The notes: generated by a model not told the origin, from the sequence alone. Counted from the first letter of the stretch, positions 1 to 8,851 are shown. The stretch is 64,000 bases of DNA from an uncultured Oscillospiraceae bacterium (GCA_900544715.1 UQWL01000014.1:1-64000), one strand, 5' to 3'. Translations and numbers: made by a program.

Positions 1-58
1 CGACGCGCAGGATTACGGATGAGCGGGAGAAAATCGCAGAGAAAGGGTGGTCATAAAC

Positions 59-1012
59 ATGCGGCTGTTTGACCTGCACTGTGATACGATTGGGGAATGC
101 TGGAAACAGAAAAAGGATCTCTTTGAAAACAACCTGCATCTCTCCCTTCAAAGGGGTGGCGCTTATGCGCCATGGCGGCAGGTTTTTGCCGTTTTCATCC
201 CGGATTCCTGCCGCGGGGAGGCGGCATGGGATTATTTTCGGGGCATTTATGATTATTTTCTGCATCAGGTTGAAATGCACAAAGATGCGGTTGCTTTTTG
301 CCGCGCCTCTGCTGAATTGGCCCGTGCGGAGCAGGAGGGGAAATGCGCCGCAATCCTCAGCGTGGAGGGCGGCGCAGTGCTGGGCGGCAGGCTTGACCGC
401 ATTCAGGAGTTGCAAGCTATGGGTGTCCGGTTGATTACCTTGACCTGGAACGGCGTCAATGAGCTCGGCTGCGGCTGTGGAAAACGGTGCGCGGGCGGGC
501 TGACGCCGCTTGGAAAAGAGGCGGTGCGGGAAATGGAGCGCGCCGGTATTGCAGTGGACGTTTCCCATCTGAGCAGGCGGGGCTTCTGGGATGTGGCAGG
601 GCTTGCGCAGGCGCCGTTTCTCGCATCGCATTCCAATTGCAATGCGGTTTACCGCCATCCCCGCAGCCTGACAGACCGGCAGATTGATTGCATCCTTTCA
701 CGCGGCGGGCTGATTGGGATCAATCTGTACCGGGCGTTTCTCGGCAGGCCGGGCCATGCGGGCTTTGCGGCGGCGCACCGGCACATTCAGCATGTGATGG
801 AGCGTGGAGGGGCAGATGTGCTCGCGCTCGGCAGCGATTTCGACGGCTGCGAGCTGGAGCCCTGCTTTGCCGGGATCGAAAAGCTGGAAGCATTCCAGGA
901 TTACCTGCTTTCGAACGGGATGCCCCGGGAGCAGGCTGACGCAGTGTTTTACAAAAATGCCGAAAAATTTTTTCAAAACCTTTTACAGCCGCAAACGGAT
1001 ATGTTAAAATAG
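59..1012 (+). CDS. Membrane dipeptidase (peptidase M19 family)
   Basis: This is a zinc-dependent dipeptidase of the renal dipeptidase family, about 317 residues, close to the family length. The metal-binding HCD motif is at residues 7-9, followed by a Glu in SVEGG near 103, a His in DVSHLS near 168, a His in ASHSN near 190 and GSDFDG near 260. There is no signal peptide, so it probably acts in the cytoplasm on dipeptides or D-amino-acid-containing dipeptides. I chose the ATG at 59 over the in-frame GTG at 47 because the AAAGGGTGG ribosome site at 42-50 fits it. The first 22 bases may be the tail of an upstream gene ending in TGA at 20-22, too short to call. Confidence 0.9.
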   Translation: MRLFDLHCDTIGECWKQKKDLFENNLHLSLQRGGAYAPWRQVFAVFIPDSCRGEAAWDYFRGIYDYFLHQVEMHKDAVAFCRASAELARAEQEGKCAAILSVEGGAVLGGRLDRIQELQAMGVRLITLTWNGVNELGCGCGKRCAGGLTPLGKEAVREMERAGIAVDVSHLSRRGFWDVAGLAQAPFLASHSNCNAVYRHPRSLTDRQIDCILSRGGLIGINLYRAFLGRPGHAGFAAAHRHIQHVMERGGADVLALGSDFDGCELEPCFAGIEKLEAFQDYLLSNGMPREQADAVFYKNAEKFFQNLLQPQTDMLK

Positions 1013-1127
1013 CTTCAAACGGGTCGTTTGAAGCATTGGAAAAAATGTCTGTCGGCGTAAAACGCCTCCTGCCGCGCGGCGGCACCGCCATTTTTTGCGT
1101 GGGGAGGTTTTGCGTATTGGCAAAATC
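1012..1127 (+). repeat. Palindromic leader-like repeat, copy A
   Basis: This is the first of two tandem copies with a 116-base period. It opens with the palindrome GCTTCAAAC-GTTTGAAGC, then a GGCG-CGCC hairpin, a GC-rich hairpin (TGCCGCGCGGCGGCA) and CCGCCATTTTTTGC. A promoter-like TTTACA-17-TAAAAT sits just before it, inside the end of the dipeptidase gene, so the repeat may be transcribed as a structured leader. Related copies lie at 1128, 14189 and 20291. Confidence 0.8.
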
Positions 1128-1243
1128 GCTTCAAACGGGTCGTTTGAAGCATTGGAAAAAATGTCTGTCGGCGCAAAACGCCTCCTGCCGCGCGGCGGCA
1201 CCGCCATTTTTTGCATGGGGAAGGTTTGCGCATATGGTAAAAT
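1128..1243 (+). repeat. Palindromic leader-like repeat, copy B
   Basis: This is a near-identical tandem copy of the element at 1012, differing by a few bases in the spacer and 3' end. It ends about 70 bases before the threonine synthase start, so with copy A it fills the 300-base gap between the two genes. No reading frame in the gap looks real. Confidence 0.8.
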
Positions 1244-1315
1244 AAAATGATCAATGGCCGGTTTGGCCAATGGTATGAATCAATGAAAAATATGTATCAA
1301 ATAAAGGGGTTTGAA

Positions 1316-2821
1316 ATGATGCTGTATACGAGCACAAGGGATAAAAACGTGCATGTTTCCTCCGCCCAGGCAATTGCGCAGGGAATTTCTGCCGAAGGGG
1401 GCCTGTTTGTTCCGGAGGAGATTCCAAAGCTTTCGATGGAGCAGATTGCCGCGCTTGCGGAGCTTGACTATATCGAGCGGGCAAAGGCAATTTTATCCCT
1501 CTACTTAACGGATTTTACGTCGGAAGAGCTGGATAGATGCGTCCGCGGCGCCTATGCGCCGGGAAAATTCAGCTCTCCCAAGGTGGCGCCGCTTGCCCAC
1601 CTGACGGAAGATATCCACGTGCTGGAACTCTGGCGGGGGCCGACCTGTGCGTTTAAGGATATGGCGCTTCAGCTTCTGCCGCATCTGCTCACCGTCGCCG
1701 CTTCCAAAACGGCGGAGGGGAAAACCATCGTGATCCTGGTTGCCACCTCCGGCGATACGGGCAAGGCCGCGTTGGAAGGGTTTAAGGATGTGCCCAACAC
1801 CAAAATCCTCGTCTTCTACCCGGAAGAGGGCGTAAGCCCCATGCAAAAGCTCCAGATGACAACGCAGGAGGGCGATAACGTCGGCGTTTGCGCAATCCAT
1901 GGTAACTTTGACGACGCGCAGACCGGCGTGAAGGCGATCTTTACCAATCCGGCCATCGCGGCGCAGCTTGCGGAGAAGAATATGATGTTCTCCTCCGCCA
2001 ATTCGATCAACTGGGGCCGCCTCGTCCCGCAGATCGTCTACTATATCTCCGCCTATTGCGATCTGCTCAAGGAGGGCTCCATCGAGCTGGGCGATAAAAT
2101 CAACGTAGTCGTCCCCACGGGCAATTTCGGCAATATCCTCGCCGCCTATTATGCGCGCAGGATGGGGCTGCCGGTTAAAAAGCTGATTTGCGCCTCCAAT
2201 GCGAATAATGTGCTGACGGATTTCCTCCAGACAGGGAAATACGACCGCAACCGCAGCTTTTACACCACGATGTCGCCTTCGATGGATATCCTCATCTCCA
2301 GCAATCTGGAGAGGCTGCTCTTTGACCTGTGCGACCGGGATGATGCGCAGGTGCGCGCGTGGATGGACAGCCTGAAACAGGATGGCTGCTATGATGTGGG
2401 CAGGCCCATGCTCAATAAGCTCAAAACGCTTTTCGAGGCTGGCTGCTGCAATGACAGCCGCACGAAAATGACCATCCGTGAAACCTATAACAATACCCAC
2501 TATCTCTGCGATACACATACGGCTGTAGCCGTGGACGTATGTAAGCAATACCTGCTGCGCACAGGGGATAATACACCGGTGCTGATTGCTTCCACAGCAA
2601 ATCCCTTTAAATTCTCTGCAAGCGTGCTGGCCGCCGTCAAAAATGGGCAGGCGGAAAGCAGCGATGAATTCGGCATGGTGCAGGAGCTTTCCAATCTGAC
2701 GGGCGAGCAGGTGCCGCCGCAGCTTGCGGGCCTCGCACAGAAAAAACAGCGTTTTAACAAGGTTTGCGAACGGAATGAGATGAAAAACGTGGTTTATGAG
2801 ATGCTTGGCATCGGGGAATAA
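1316..2821 (+). CDS. thrC: Threonine synthase
   Basis: The product converts O-phosphohomoserine to threonine with pyridoxal phosphate. It is about 501 residues, the length of the longer type of threonine synthase. The N-terminal lid domain begins LYTSTRD; the cofactor lysine is in the GPTCAFKDMAL motif near residue 110, followed by VATSGDTGKAA and VPTGNFGNILAAYYA, which bind the phosphate. The frame is open from 1247, but the AAAGGGG site at 1303-1309 places the start at the ATG at 1316. It stands alone, behind two copies of the palindromic repeat and ahead of a strong terminator. Confidence 0.95.
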   Translation: MMLYTSTRDKNVHVSSAQAIAQGISAEGGLFVPEEIPKLSMEQIAALAELDYIERAKAILSLYLTDFTSEELDRCVRGAYAPGKFSSPKVAPLAHLTEDIHVLELWRGPTCAFKDMALQLLPHLLTVAASKTAEGKTIVILVATSGDTGKAALEGFKDVPNTKILVFYPEEGVSPMQKLQMTTQEGDNVGVCAIHGNFDDAQTGVKAIFTNPAIAAQLAEKNMMFSSANSINWGRLVPQIVYYISAYCDLLKEGSIELGDKINVVVPTGNFGNILAAYYARRMGLPVKKLICASNANNVLTDFLQTGKYDRNRSFYTTMSPSMDILISSNLERLLFDLCDRDDAQVRAWMDSLKQDGCYDVGRPMLNKLKTLFEAGCCNDSRTKMTIRETYNNTHYLCDTHTAVAVDVCKQYLLRTGDNTPVLIASTANPFKFSASVLAAVKNGQAESSDEFGMVQELSNLTGEQVPPQLAGLAQKKQRFNKVCERNEMKNVVYEMLGIGE

Positions 2822-2840
2822 CGGACGCATGACGGAAAAT

Positions 2841-2885
2841 AAGGCTGCTGCAAAGTTTTTGCAGCAGCCTCGCGCGCTCTTTTTC
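2841..2885 (+). terminator. Intrinsic terminator after thrC
   Basis: The arms GGCTGCTGCAAA and TTTGCAGCAGCC (2843-2854 and 2858-2869) form a perfect 12-bp hairpin. A T-rich run follows about 10 bases later. It may also serve the convergent DUF1540 gene. Confidence 0.75.
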
Positions 2886-2890
2886 AGAAT

Positions 2891-3067
2891 TTACTGCATG
2901 CCGCCATCCGGTTCGTAGGTTGCGCACTCCGTCTCAGACGAACAGCACGCGTTGCGCGGCCCAACCTGAATCTTGCCGGCCATGCACTTGGTTTTGCCAT
3001 CGTGATATACGCAGCTCGTCACGCTGCAATCGATATCGCTGATTTCCTTAATGTGTTCCTTGCTCAT
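2891..3067 (-). CDS. DUF1540 small cysteine-rich protein
   Basis: This 58-residue protein has the DUF1540 pattern of spaced cysteines with a VG(P/D) turn: DIDCSVTSCVYHD, then KCMAGKIQVG and CCSSETECATYE. The cysteines probably bind a metal. These proteins are common in spore-forming Firmicutes, but their role is not known. The frame is open further upstream, but the AAAGGAGGCG site just before the ATG at 3067 fixes the start. It is a single-gene unit, convergent with thrC and divergent from the phosphoesterase gene. Confidence 0.85.
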   Translation of the reverse strand: MSKEHIKEISDIDCSVTSCVYHDGKTKCMAGKIQVGPRNACCSSETECATYEPDGGMQ

Positions 3068-3249
3068 CGTAACGCCTCCTTTCGCGGCGCTTTTTGCGCC
3101 CAGATTTATCATTTGCATCCTTTGGCTTTCTATGCGGAGCAAACCGGCGGGAAAATCATGAATTGCCTCATTGCAGGGCTGAAAGCGAATTGGTATTTTT
3201 TGTATAAAAATTTTGTGGATATAAATTGGAATGATTGGAGGGGAATGCA

Positions 3250-3951
3250 ATGTCGCTGTTTGCCATCGCGGATCCGCACCTGTCCTTAGATGTCGATAAA
3301 TCAATGGAGGTTTTTCGCGGCTGGCAGGATTATGTAGCGCGGTTGGAGTCAAATTGGCGTGCCGTGGTAGGCGAGGAAGATACGGTTGTGATCGCGGGCG
3401 ATCTTTCGTGGGGGATGTCCCTTCCCGGAGCGCTTCGGGATATGCAGTTTTTGCATTCCCTGCCGGGGAAGAAGCTTTTGCTCAAAGGCAACCACGATTA
3501 CTGGTGGTCAACGCGCCGCAAAATGGATGCTTTTTTTGAAGAGCATGGGCTGCATTCGCTTCAGATCCTCCATAACGATGCCGCCATGGCGGAGGGGATT
3601 GCCGTGTGCGGCACGCGCGGCTGGTTTTTTGATGCGGAGGAGGATGCCGATAAAAAAGTGGTTCTGCGCGAGGCGGGAAGGCTGCGCACCTCCATTCAGG
3701 CGGCAAAGGCGCTTGGCGGCGAGCCGGTGGTATTCCTGCACTATCCGCCGGTGACACAATCGGCGCGGTGTGAGGAGATGATGCAGGTGCTGGAGGACGA
3801 GGGAATCCGGCGTTGCTATTATGGCCATCTGCATGGCCCGGCTACGCGTGCGGCCGTGACAGGCGAGCGGGAGGGCATTCGGTTTTCGCTGATTTCAGCC
3901 GATTATTTGGGCTTTTGCCCGAAGCTTGTGCCAACCGGGCCGGATGTGTAA
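3250..3951 (+). CDS. Calcineurin-like metallophosphoesterase
   Basis: This protein of about 233 residues shows the ordered metal-binding motifs of the family: ADPH near the N terminus, GDLSWG, GNHD near residue 77, and GHLHG near 192. The family hydrolyses phosphoesters with two metal ions; the substrate cannot be told from sequence. It is cytoplasmic, with no signal peptide. The start follows a GGAGGGG site at 3237-3243. Confidence 0.9.
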   Translation: MSLFAIADPHLSLDVDKSMEVFRGWQDYVARLESNWRAVVGEEDTVVIAGDLSWGMSLPGALRDMQFLHSLPGKKLLLKGNHDYWWSTRRKMDAFFEEHGLHSLQILHNDAAMAEGIAVCGTRGWFFDAEEDADKKVVLREAGRLRTSIQAAKALGGEPVVFLHYPPVTQSARCEEMMQVLEDEGIRRCYYGHLHGPATRAAVTGEREGIRFSLISADYLGFCPKLVPTGPDV

Positions 3952-4082
3952 TGAGAAAGCGCGGGCTTTTCATGAAGAATTTGTAAAGAATTTCAGATTT
4001 TTAAAAAAAACTGGAAATTGCAGCATGTATCTGCTATAATAGCTTAGTTAAACTGCAACAGATGTACAGGAGGAAAATTAAG

Positions 4083-5432
4083 ATGAGTTTAAAAACAGCG
4101 ACCAAATTGGAAGAGGCCGGTGTATACGAGCTGGAAGTAACGGTTGACGCCGCAACGTTTGAGGACGCTGTCAACAAAGCGTATCTCAAGCAGAGAAAGA
4201 ATATCACCGTTCATGGCTTCCGCAAGGGCAAAGCGCCCCGCGCGTTTATCGAGCGCGTTTATGGCCCTGAGGTGTTTTATGAGGATGCGATCGAGGCGGT
4301 TTATCCGCAGGCGGTCAAAGAGGCTGTGGAAGAGTTTGGCCTGAAAACGGTTTATGAGCCCTATGACCCCAAAGTGGAGGAGATGGGCAAGGACGGCGCG
4401 CTGATTAAGGTAAAGGTTGCCGTGAAGCCCGAAGTGGAGCTGGGCGAATATAAAGGCTTGGAGGCGGAGAAACCGGCCGTCGAGGTGAAAGACGAAGAAG
4501 TTGATGAGGAAATCGAAAAGATGCGCGAGCGCAATGCGCGCTACATCAGCGTGGAGGATCGTGCCGCACAGGATGGCGATCTGGCTGTGATCGATTTTGA
4601 AGGCTTTGTGGACGGCGTTGCTTTTGAGGGCGGCAAGGGCGAAAATTACGATCTGACGCTCGGTTCCCACCAGTTTATTCCCGGCTTTGAGGAGCAGGTG
4701 GTAGGCCACAACGCGGGCGAGGAGTTCGACATCAACGTCACCTTCCCGGAGGAATATGCCGAAGAGCTCAAGGGCAAGGACGCCACCTTCAAAATTAAGC
4801 TTCATGAGATCAAGCAGAAAGAGCTGCCGGAGCTTGACGATGAGTTTGTCAAGGACGTCAGTGAGTTCGACACGCTCGATGAGCTGAAGGCAGATACCAA
4901 AAAGAAGATGCTCGATCACAAGCAGGAGCATGCGGATGAAGATTTTGAGCATGCGATCCTCGATCAGCTTCCCGCGCTGGTAACGGCGGAGATTCCGCAG
5001 CTGATGTTTGACCGCGCGGCGCAGGAGGAGTTTGATGAATTCAATTATCGCTTGCAGTCGCAGGGCATTGATTTCGATACCTACCTCAACTACACGGGCA
5101 TGGAGCGCGACGCGATGATGGCCATGTACCGTGAGCAGGCGGAGACAAATGTAAAAACCCGCCTCGCGTTGGAAAAGATCGTGGAGCTTGAGCAGATTGT
5201 GCCGGCCGAGGATGCGGTCGAGGCGGAATATGCAAAGCTTGCTGAGAATTATAAGATGGATGTTGAGAAGATCAAGGGCGTGATCCCCGCCGCCGATATC
5301 ACGGCGAACCTTGCCATGCGCAAGGCAATTGACCTACTCAAGGAGCATTCCGTCGTCAAGAAAAAGAAGGCGACCCGCAAGAAGAAAGCCGCTGCGGAGG
5401 AGAAACCCGCTGAGGAGCCGAAAGCGGAATAA
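4083..5432 (+). CDS. tig: Trigger factor (ribosome-associated chaperone, PPIase)
   Basis: Trigger factor binds the ribosome exit tunnel and folds nascent chains. The ribosome-binding domain carries the signature GFRKGKAPR near residue 45, where an F-R-K loop touches protein L23. An FKBP-type prolyl isomerase domain follows (ENYDLTLGSHQFIPGFE around 195), then the helical C-terminal domain. The last 25 residues are a lysine- and alanine-rich tail (KKKKATRKKKAAAEE). The start follows a perfect AGGAGG. It precedes clpP and clpX, the usual order in Firmicutes. A weak promoter with TATAAT at 4035-4040 lies upstream. Confidence 0.97.
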   Translation: MSLKTATKLEEAGVYELEVTVDAATFEDAVNKAYLKQRKNITVHGFRKGKAPRAFIERVYGPEVFYEDAIEAVYPQAVKEAVEEFGLKTVYEPYDPKVEEMGKDGALIKVKVAVKPEVELGEYKGLEAEKPAVEVKDEEVDEEIEKMRERNARYISVEDRAAQDGDLAVIDFEGFVDGVAFEGGKGENYDLTLGSHQFIPGFEEQVVGHNAGEEFDINVTFPEEYAEELKGKDATFKIKLHEIKQKELPELDDEFVKDVSEFDTLDELKADTKKKMLDHKQEHADEDFEHAILDQLPALVTAEIPQLMFDRAAQEEFDEFNYRLQSQGIDFDTYLNYTGMERDAMMAMYREQAETNVKTRLALEKIVELEQIVPAEDAVEAEYAKLAENYKMDVEKIKGVIPAADITANLAMRKAIDLLKEHSVVKKKKATRKKKAAAEEKPAEEPKAE

Positions 5433-5451
5433 TTTTTACCCGGCGTTTAAA

Positions 5452-5497
5452 GGGCGCGCCGCCTGTGCAATACTAAAGGCATATGTGCGGCGCGCCC
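5452..5497. other. GC-rich inverted repeat between tig and clpP
   Basis: The arms GGGCGCGCCGC and GCGGCGCGCCC are perfect 11-bp inverted repeats with a 24-base loop. No T run follows, so it may be an attenuating or mRNA-end structure rather than a classical terminator. The rest of the 237-base gap shows nothing else I can name. Confidence 0.5.
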
Positions 5498-5669
5498 ATT
5501 CGAAAAAGCAATTGCGAGCCATTCGATGTGGCCCGCATTTTGCGCATTTTCCGGCTCAAAGCGTGCTGTTCCAGCGCGTGTGCGTTTTGAAAACACAGGC
5601 GTCAGTGGAGCGGGGAAAAACCTTCTGCACTGATGCAATCCATGACACAATCAAAGGGGGATCTTTCCT

Positions 5670-6251
5670 ATGAGCTTAGTACCAATGGTAGTCGAGCAGA
5701 CCAGCAGGGGAGAAAGGCAGTTCGATATTTTCTCCCGCCTGCTCAACGATCGCATTATTGTGCTCTGCGATGAGGTCAATCAAACGACCGCGAGCCTGGT
5801 GGTAGCGCAGATGCTGTTTTTGGAAGGGCAGGATGCGGAAAAGGATATCAGCTTTTATATCAACAGCCCGGGCGGCTCTGTAACAGACGGCCTTGCAATC
5901 TACGATACCATGCAGTATATCAAATGCGATGTTTCCACCATCTGCATGGGCATGGCGGCGAGCATGGGCGCATTCCTGCTTGCAGCCGGTGCGAAGGGCA
6001 AACGCCTCGCGCTGCCCAACAGCGAAGTGATGATCCATCAGCCCTCCGGCGGCATGCAGGGGCAGGCGACGGATATGGAGATCACAACCCGCCATATTAT
6101 CAAGACCAAGGAACGCCTCAATAAAATCCTGGCCGCCAATACAGGCAAGCCCTATGACGTGATCTGCCAGGATACGGAGCGCGATAACTTTATGAGCGCG
6201 CAGGAAGCGCTCGAATACGGCCTGGTTGACCGTATCATTGAGCACAGGTAA
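5670..6251 (+). CDS. clpP: ATP-dependent Clp protease proteolytic subunit
   Basis: This is the 193-residue serine protease that forms the double heptamer degraded into by ClpX. The catalytic triad is visible: Ser98 in GMAASMG, His123 in MIHQPSGG and Asp172 in ERDNFM. The length and the absence of a long propeptide are normal. The start follows AAAGGGGG with good spacing. It is followed 28 bases later by clpX, so the two are surely co-transcribed. Confidence 0.98.
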   Translation: MSLVPMVVEQTSRGERQFDIFSRLLNDRIIVLCDEVNQTTASLVVAQMLFLEGQDAEKDISFYINSPGGSVTDGLAIYDTMQYIKCDVSTICMGMAASMGAFLLAAGAKGKRLALPNSEVMIHQPSGGMQGQATDMEITTRHIIKTKERLNKILAANTGKPYDVICQDTERDNFMSAQEALEYGLVDRIIEHR

Positions 6252-6279
6252 TGGCTTTTACCGGGGAGGTATTGCACGA

Positions 6280-7593
6280 ATGCCAAGAGATGATGACAAC
6301 AATCAGAAGGGCGTACGCTGCTCCTTCTGCAATAAAACGCAGGATCAGGTGGATACGCTGGTCGCAGGGCCGGGCGTTTTCATCTGCAACGAGTGTGTGG
6401 AGCTTTGCCGGGAGGTTATTGAGGATGAGGACCGCCCGCACCGCCACGGTGGGAGAGACGATGCGAATTTCACGCTTCCCACGCCGGAGGAGCTGAAAGA
6501 TCAGCTCGACGAATATGTGATCGGGCAGGAGCAGGCAAAGATCGCGCTGAGCGTTGCAGTTTATAACCACTATAAACGCATCTATTTCGGCAAGGGCACG
6601 GATGTGGAAATCCAGAAGAGCAATGTTTTGCTCCTGGGCCCCACCGGCGTTGGCAAAACAATGCTTGCGCAGACGCTGGCCCGGATTCTCAACGTGCCGT
6701 TTGCCATTGCGGATGCGACAACGCTCACAGAGGCGGGCTATGTCGGCGAGGATGTGGAAAATATCCTCCTGCGGCTGATTCAGGCGGCGGATTACGATAT
6801 TGAACGTGCGGAGCACGGCATTATCTATGTGGATGAGATCGACAAGATTTCCCGCAAAAGCGAAAACACCTCCATTACGCGCGACGTCAGCGGGGAAGGC
6901 GTGCAGCAGGCGCTGCTGAAAATCCTGGAGGGCACGGTTTCCAACGTTCCGCCGCAGGGCGGGCGCAAGCATCCGCAGCAGGAGTTTATCCAGATCGACA
7001 CCTCGAATATCCTCTTCATCTGCGGTGGCGCCTTCGATGGAATTGCGAAAATTGTTGAAAACCGGATGGGGAATTCCTCCCTCGGCTTTGAGGCGGCGAT
7101 TCGCAGCAAGAAGGATGTGGAGCTCTCCACGATCATGGAGAAGGTCATCCATCAGGATTTGGTCAAATTCGGCCTGATTCCGGAGTTGGTTGGCCGTATG
7201 CCGGTGATCACGGCGTTGCACGCATTGGATCGAGAGGCGCTGGTGCGCATTCTCACGGAGCCGAAGAATGCGGTGATTAAGCAGTATAAAAAGCTGTTTG
7301 AGATGGATCATGTGGAGCTCGATTTCGATCAAGACGCGCTGGATGCGATTGCAGACCAGACGCTGGAAAAGGAGACGGGGGCCCGCGGCCTGCGCTCCAT
7401 CATGGAGAAGCTGCTTACGCCGATCATGTATACGATCCCTTCGGACTATACGATTGAGCGCGTGCAGATTACGGCGGCCTACGTTAAGGATAACCAGCCG
7501 CCTCTGATCGAAAAGAACCCCAACCGCAAGCCTGTGCGGCTCAAGGCCGCCACTGTGGTGGAAAAGCCGAGGCCGCGTTCTTCTGCGGTTTAA
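6280..7593 (+). CDS. clpX: Clp protease ATP-binding subunit ClpX
   Basis: ClpX unfolds substrates and feeds them to ClpP. The N-terminal zinc domain has CSFC and CNEC pairs. The AAA+ domain has Walker A GPTGVGKT near residue 125, Walker B IIYVDEID and the pore loop GYVGEDV, and the sensor-2 motif GARGLRS. About 437 residues is the normal size. The start at ATG 6280 follows GGGGAGG; the upstream in-frame extension from 6226 overlaps clpP and has no ribosome site. Confidence 0.97.
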   Translation: MPRDDDNNQKGVRCSFCNKTQDQVDTLVAGPGVFICNECVELCREVIEDEDRPHRHGGRDDANFTLPTPEELKDQLDEYVIGQEQAKIALSVAVYNHYKRIYFGKGTDVEIQKSNVLLLGPTGVGKTMLAQTLARILNVPFAIADATTLTEAGYVGEDVENILLRLIQAADYDIERAEHGIIYVDEIDKISRKSENTSITRDVSGEGVQQALLKILEGTVSNVPPQGGRKHPQQEFIQIDTSNILFICGGAFDGIAKIVENRMGNSSLGFEAAIRSKKDVELSTIMEKVIHQDLVKFGLIPELVGRMPVITALHALDREALVRILTEPKNAVIKQYKKLFEMDHVELDFDQDALDAIADQTLEKETGARGLRSIMEKLLTPIMYTIPSDYTIERVQITAAYVKDNQPPLIEKNPNRKPVRLKAATVVEKPRPRSSAV

Positions 7594-7608
7594 CCGCTTT
7601 GCAAATAC

Positions 7609-7645
7609 GGGTTGCTGCATGGCACAAAGCATTTTGCAGCAACCC
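7609..7645 (+). terminator. Hairpin after clpX
   Basis: The arms GGGTTGCTGCA and TGCAGCAACCC form a perfect 11-bp stem. No clear T run follows, so termination may be weak or Rho-assisted. Confidence 0.5.
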
Positions 7646-7693
7646 TCAGGGGGAATAAATTTAATATTTTCCCGTTGCAAGGGAAAATAAGGC

Positions 7694-7722
7694 TTGACGG
7701 AAGCCACGGATTGTGATAAAAT
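7694..7722 (+). promoter_or_regulatory. Promoter for the tRNA cluster
   Basis: TTGACG, a 17-base spacer and TAAAAT form a good sigma-A promoter. It lies 45 bases before the first tRNA gene and no protein gene intervenes. Confidence 0.7.
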
Positions 7723-7767
7723 AACTCCCGTCGCTTGAAGGCTCTATCTGCTTTCTATCGTTACTAT

Positions 7768-7841
7768 GCGGGCGTAGTTCAGTGCCAGAACGCCGGCCTT
7801 CCCGGCCGGAGAGGTGGGTTCAATTCCTGCCACCCGCTCCA
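7768..7841 (+). tRNA. tRNA-Gly(UCC)-like, atypical
   Basis: A cloverleaf with encoded CCA is visible and the anticodon loop CTTCCCG gives UCC. It departs from the neighbouring normal tRNA-Gly(UCC): acceptor pair 6-67 is C-A; the D loop has GC where GG (18-19) is expected, which removes the 19-56 contact; position 37 is C rather than a purine; and bases 32 and 38 can pair. It may be a decaying duplicate or a specialised tRNA. Confidence 0.75.
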
Positions 7842-7881
7842 GTTTTTTTCCGAATCCCGGCGCACGCGGGAAGGCTTTTGT

Positions 7882-7955
7882 GCGGGTGTAGTTCAATGGC
7901 AGAATCCCAGCCTTCCAAGCTGGTTGTGTGGGTTCGATTCCCATCACCCGCTCCA
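7882..7955 (+). tRNA. tRNA-Gly(UCC)
   Basis: This is a normal cloverleaf with a perfect acceptor stem (GCGGGTG and CACCCGC), anticodon loop CTTCCAA (UCC), T loop TTCGATT and encoded CCA. Confidence 0.95.
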
Positions 7956-7972
7956 GTTTTCTCCTTCTTTAT

Positions 7973-8049
<77 letters not shown>

Positions 8050-8053
8050 ATAT

Positions 8054-8131
8054 GGTGGGTATAGCTCAGCTGGTTAGAGTGCCAGGTTGTGGCCCTGGAG
8101 GTCGTCGGTTCGAACCCGATTACCCACCCCA
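8054..8131 (+). tRNA. tRNA-His(GUG)
   Basis: The anticodon loop TTGTGGC gives GUG. The gene includes the extra 5' G (position -1) opposite C73 that histidyl-tRNA synthetase needs, and CCA is encoded. Confidence 0.95.
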
Positions 8132-8195
8132 TTTGATTATTCCATACGCAAGGCGAAAGCTTTGCGTATTTTGGTATCAGTGTAAAATAGAATAT

Positions 8196-8270
8196 TGGGG
8201 TGTAGCCAAGGGGTAAGGCAACGGACTTTGACTCCGTCATTCGCTGGTTCGAATCCAGCCATCCCAGCCA
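8196..8270 (+). tRNA. tRNA-Gln(UUG)
   Basis: The acceptor stem TGGGGTG pairs with CATCCCA, the anticodon loop CTTTGAC gives UUG, and CCA is encoded. It ends the tRNA cluster and is followed at once by a terminator. Confidence 0.95.
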
Positions 8271-8313
8271 AACCCGCGGTGAGCAATACGCTTACCGCGG
8301 GTTTTCTTTTTTT
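8271..8313 (+). terminator. Terminator of the tRNA cluster
   Basis: The arms AACCCGCGGT and ACCGCGGGTT form a perfect 10-bp stem, followed by a long T-rich run. Confidence 0.85.
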
Positions 8314-8395
8314 CAATATACAAAAGCCGGTGTTTTTAGCATGGCTTAAAACATCGGCTCATAGCTTGTTATGTGGATAGAGAGGCTCTTATTCT

Positions 8396-8851
8396 TTAGA
8401 GGGATGGTGGGCAGAAGTGGCTCTCCATATCGGCCATAGATTTCGTCACCTGAACGGTGCCATGTGGGTGATGTGGCGGCGCATATATCGAGTAAATTTT
8501 GAGCGGACAGTTTCCGATATTAACGACGTTGTGCCATGTTCCAGCAGGAACAAAAATTGCGTATCCGGCGCAGACTGGCCGTTGATAATTGAGCCGGTTT
8601 TCAGCCGGTCCCATCATAACCATGCCGTAGCCGCTTTCAATCCTCAAGAACTGATCGGTATCCGGATGTATTTCCAGACCAATTTCCCCATTAATCGGTA
8701 TACACATTAAAGTAAGCTGTAAAGACTGGCCTGTCCACAATGCGGAACGGTAATATGTGTTTTGCCGGGTAGCCTGGTCTATATTCGTCACAAATGGTTC
8801 CGGACCATAATCGTCCATCGGGATCAGACAACGATTGTTGTTTCGATTCAA
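8396..8851 (-). CDS. Cupin-domain protein (mannose-6-phosphate isomerase-like)
   Basis: This is a single-domain cupin of 151 residues. The metal-binding cupin motif 1 reads EIHPDTDQFLRIESG near residue 60, and motif 2 reads PAGTWHNVVN near 104. Such proteins are often annotated as sugar-phosphate isomerase-like, but the substrate is unknown. The start is a TTG after AAAGGAGAG. It is a single minus-strand gene between the tRNA cluster and a broken sulfatase gene. Confidence 0.85.
   Translation of the reverse strand: MNRNNNRCLIPMDDYGPEPFVTNIDQATRQNTYYRSALWTGQSLQLTLMCIPINGEIGLEIHPDTDQFLRIESGYGMVMMGPAENRLNYQRPVCAGYAIFVPAGTWHNVVNIGNCPLKIYSIYAPPHHPHGTVQVTKSMADMESHFCPPSL

Noticed and set aside
1505..2830. 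441-residue open frame on the minus strand
   Set aside because: It is the antisense of thrC and has no start signal.
6235..7707. 490-residue open frame on the minus strand
   Set aside because: It is the antisense of clpX, with Arg- and Leu-rich content typical of such shadows.
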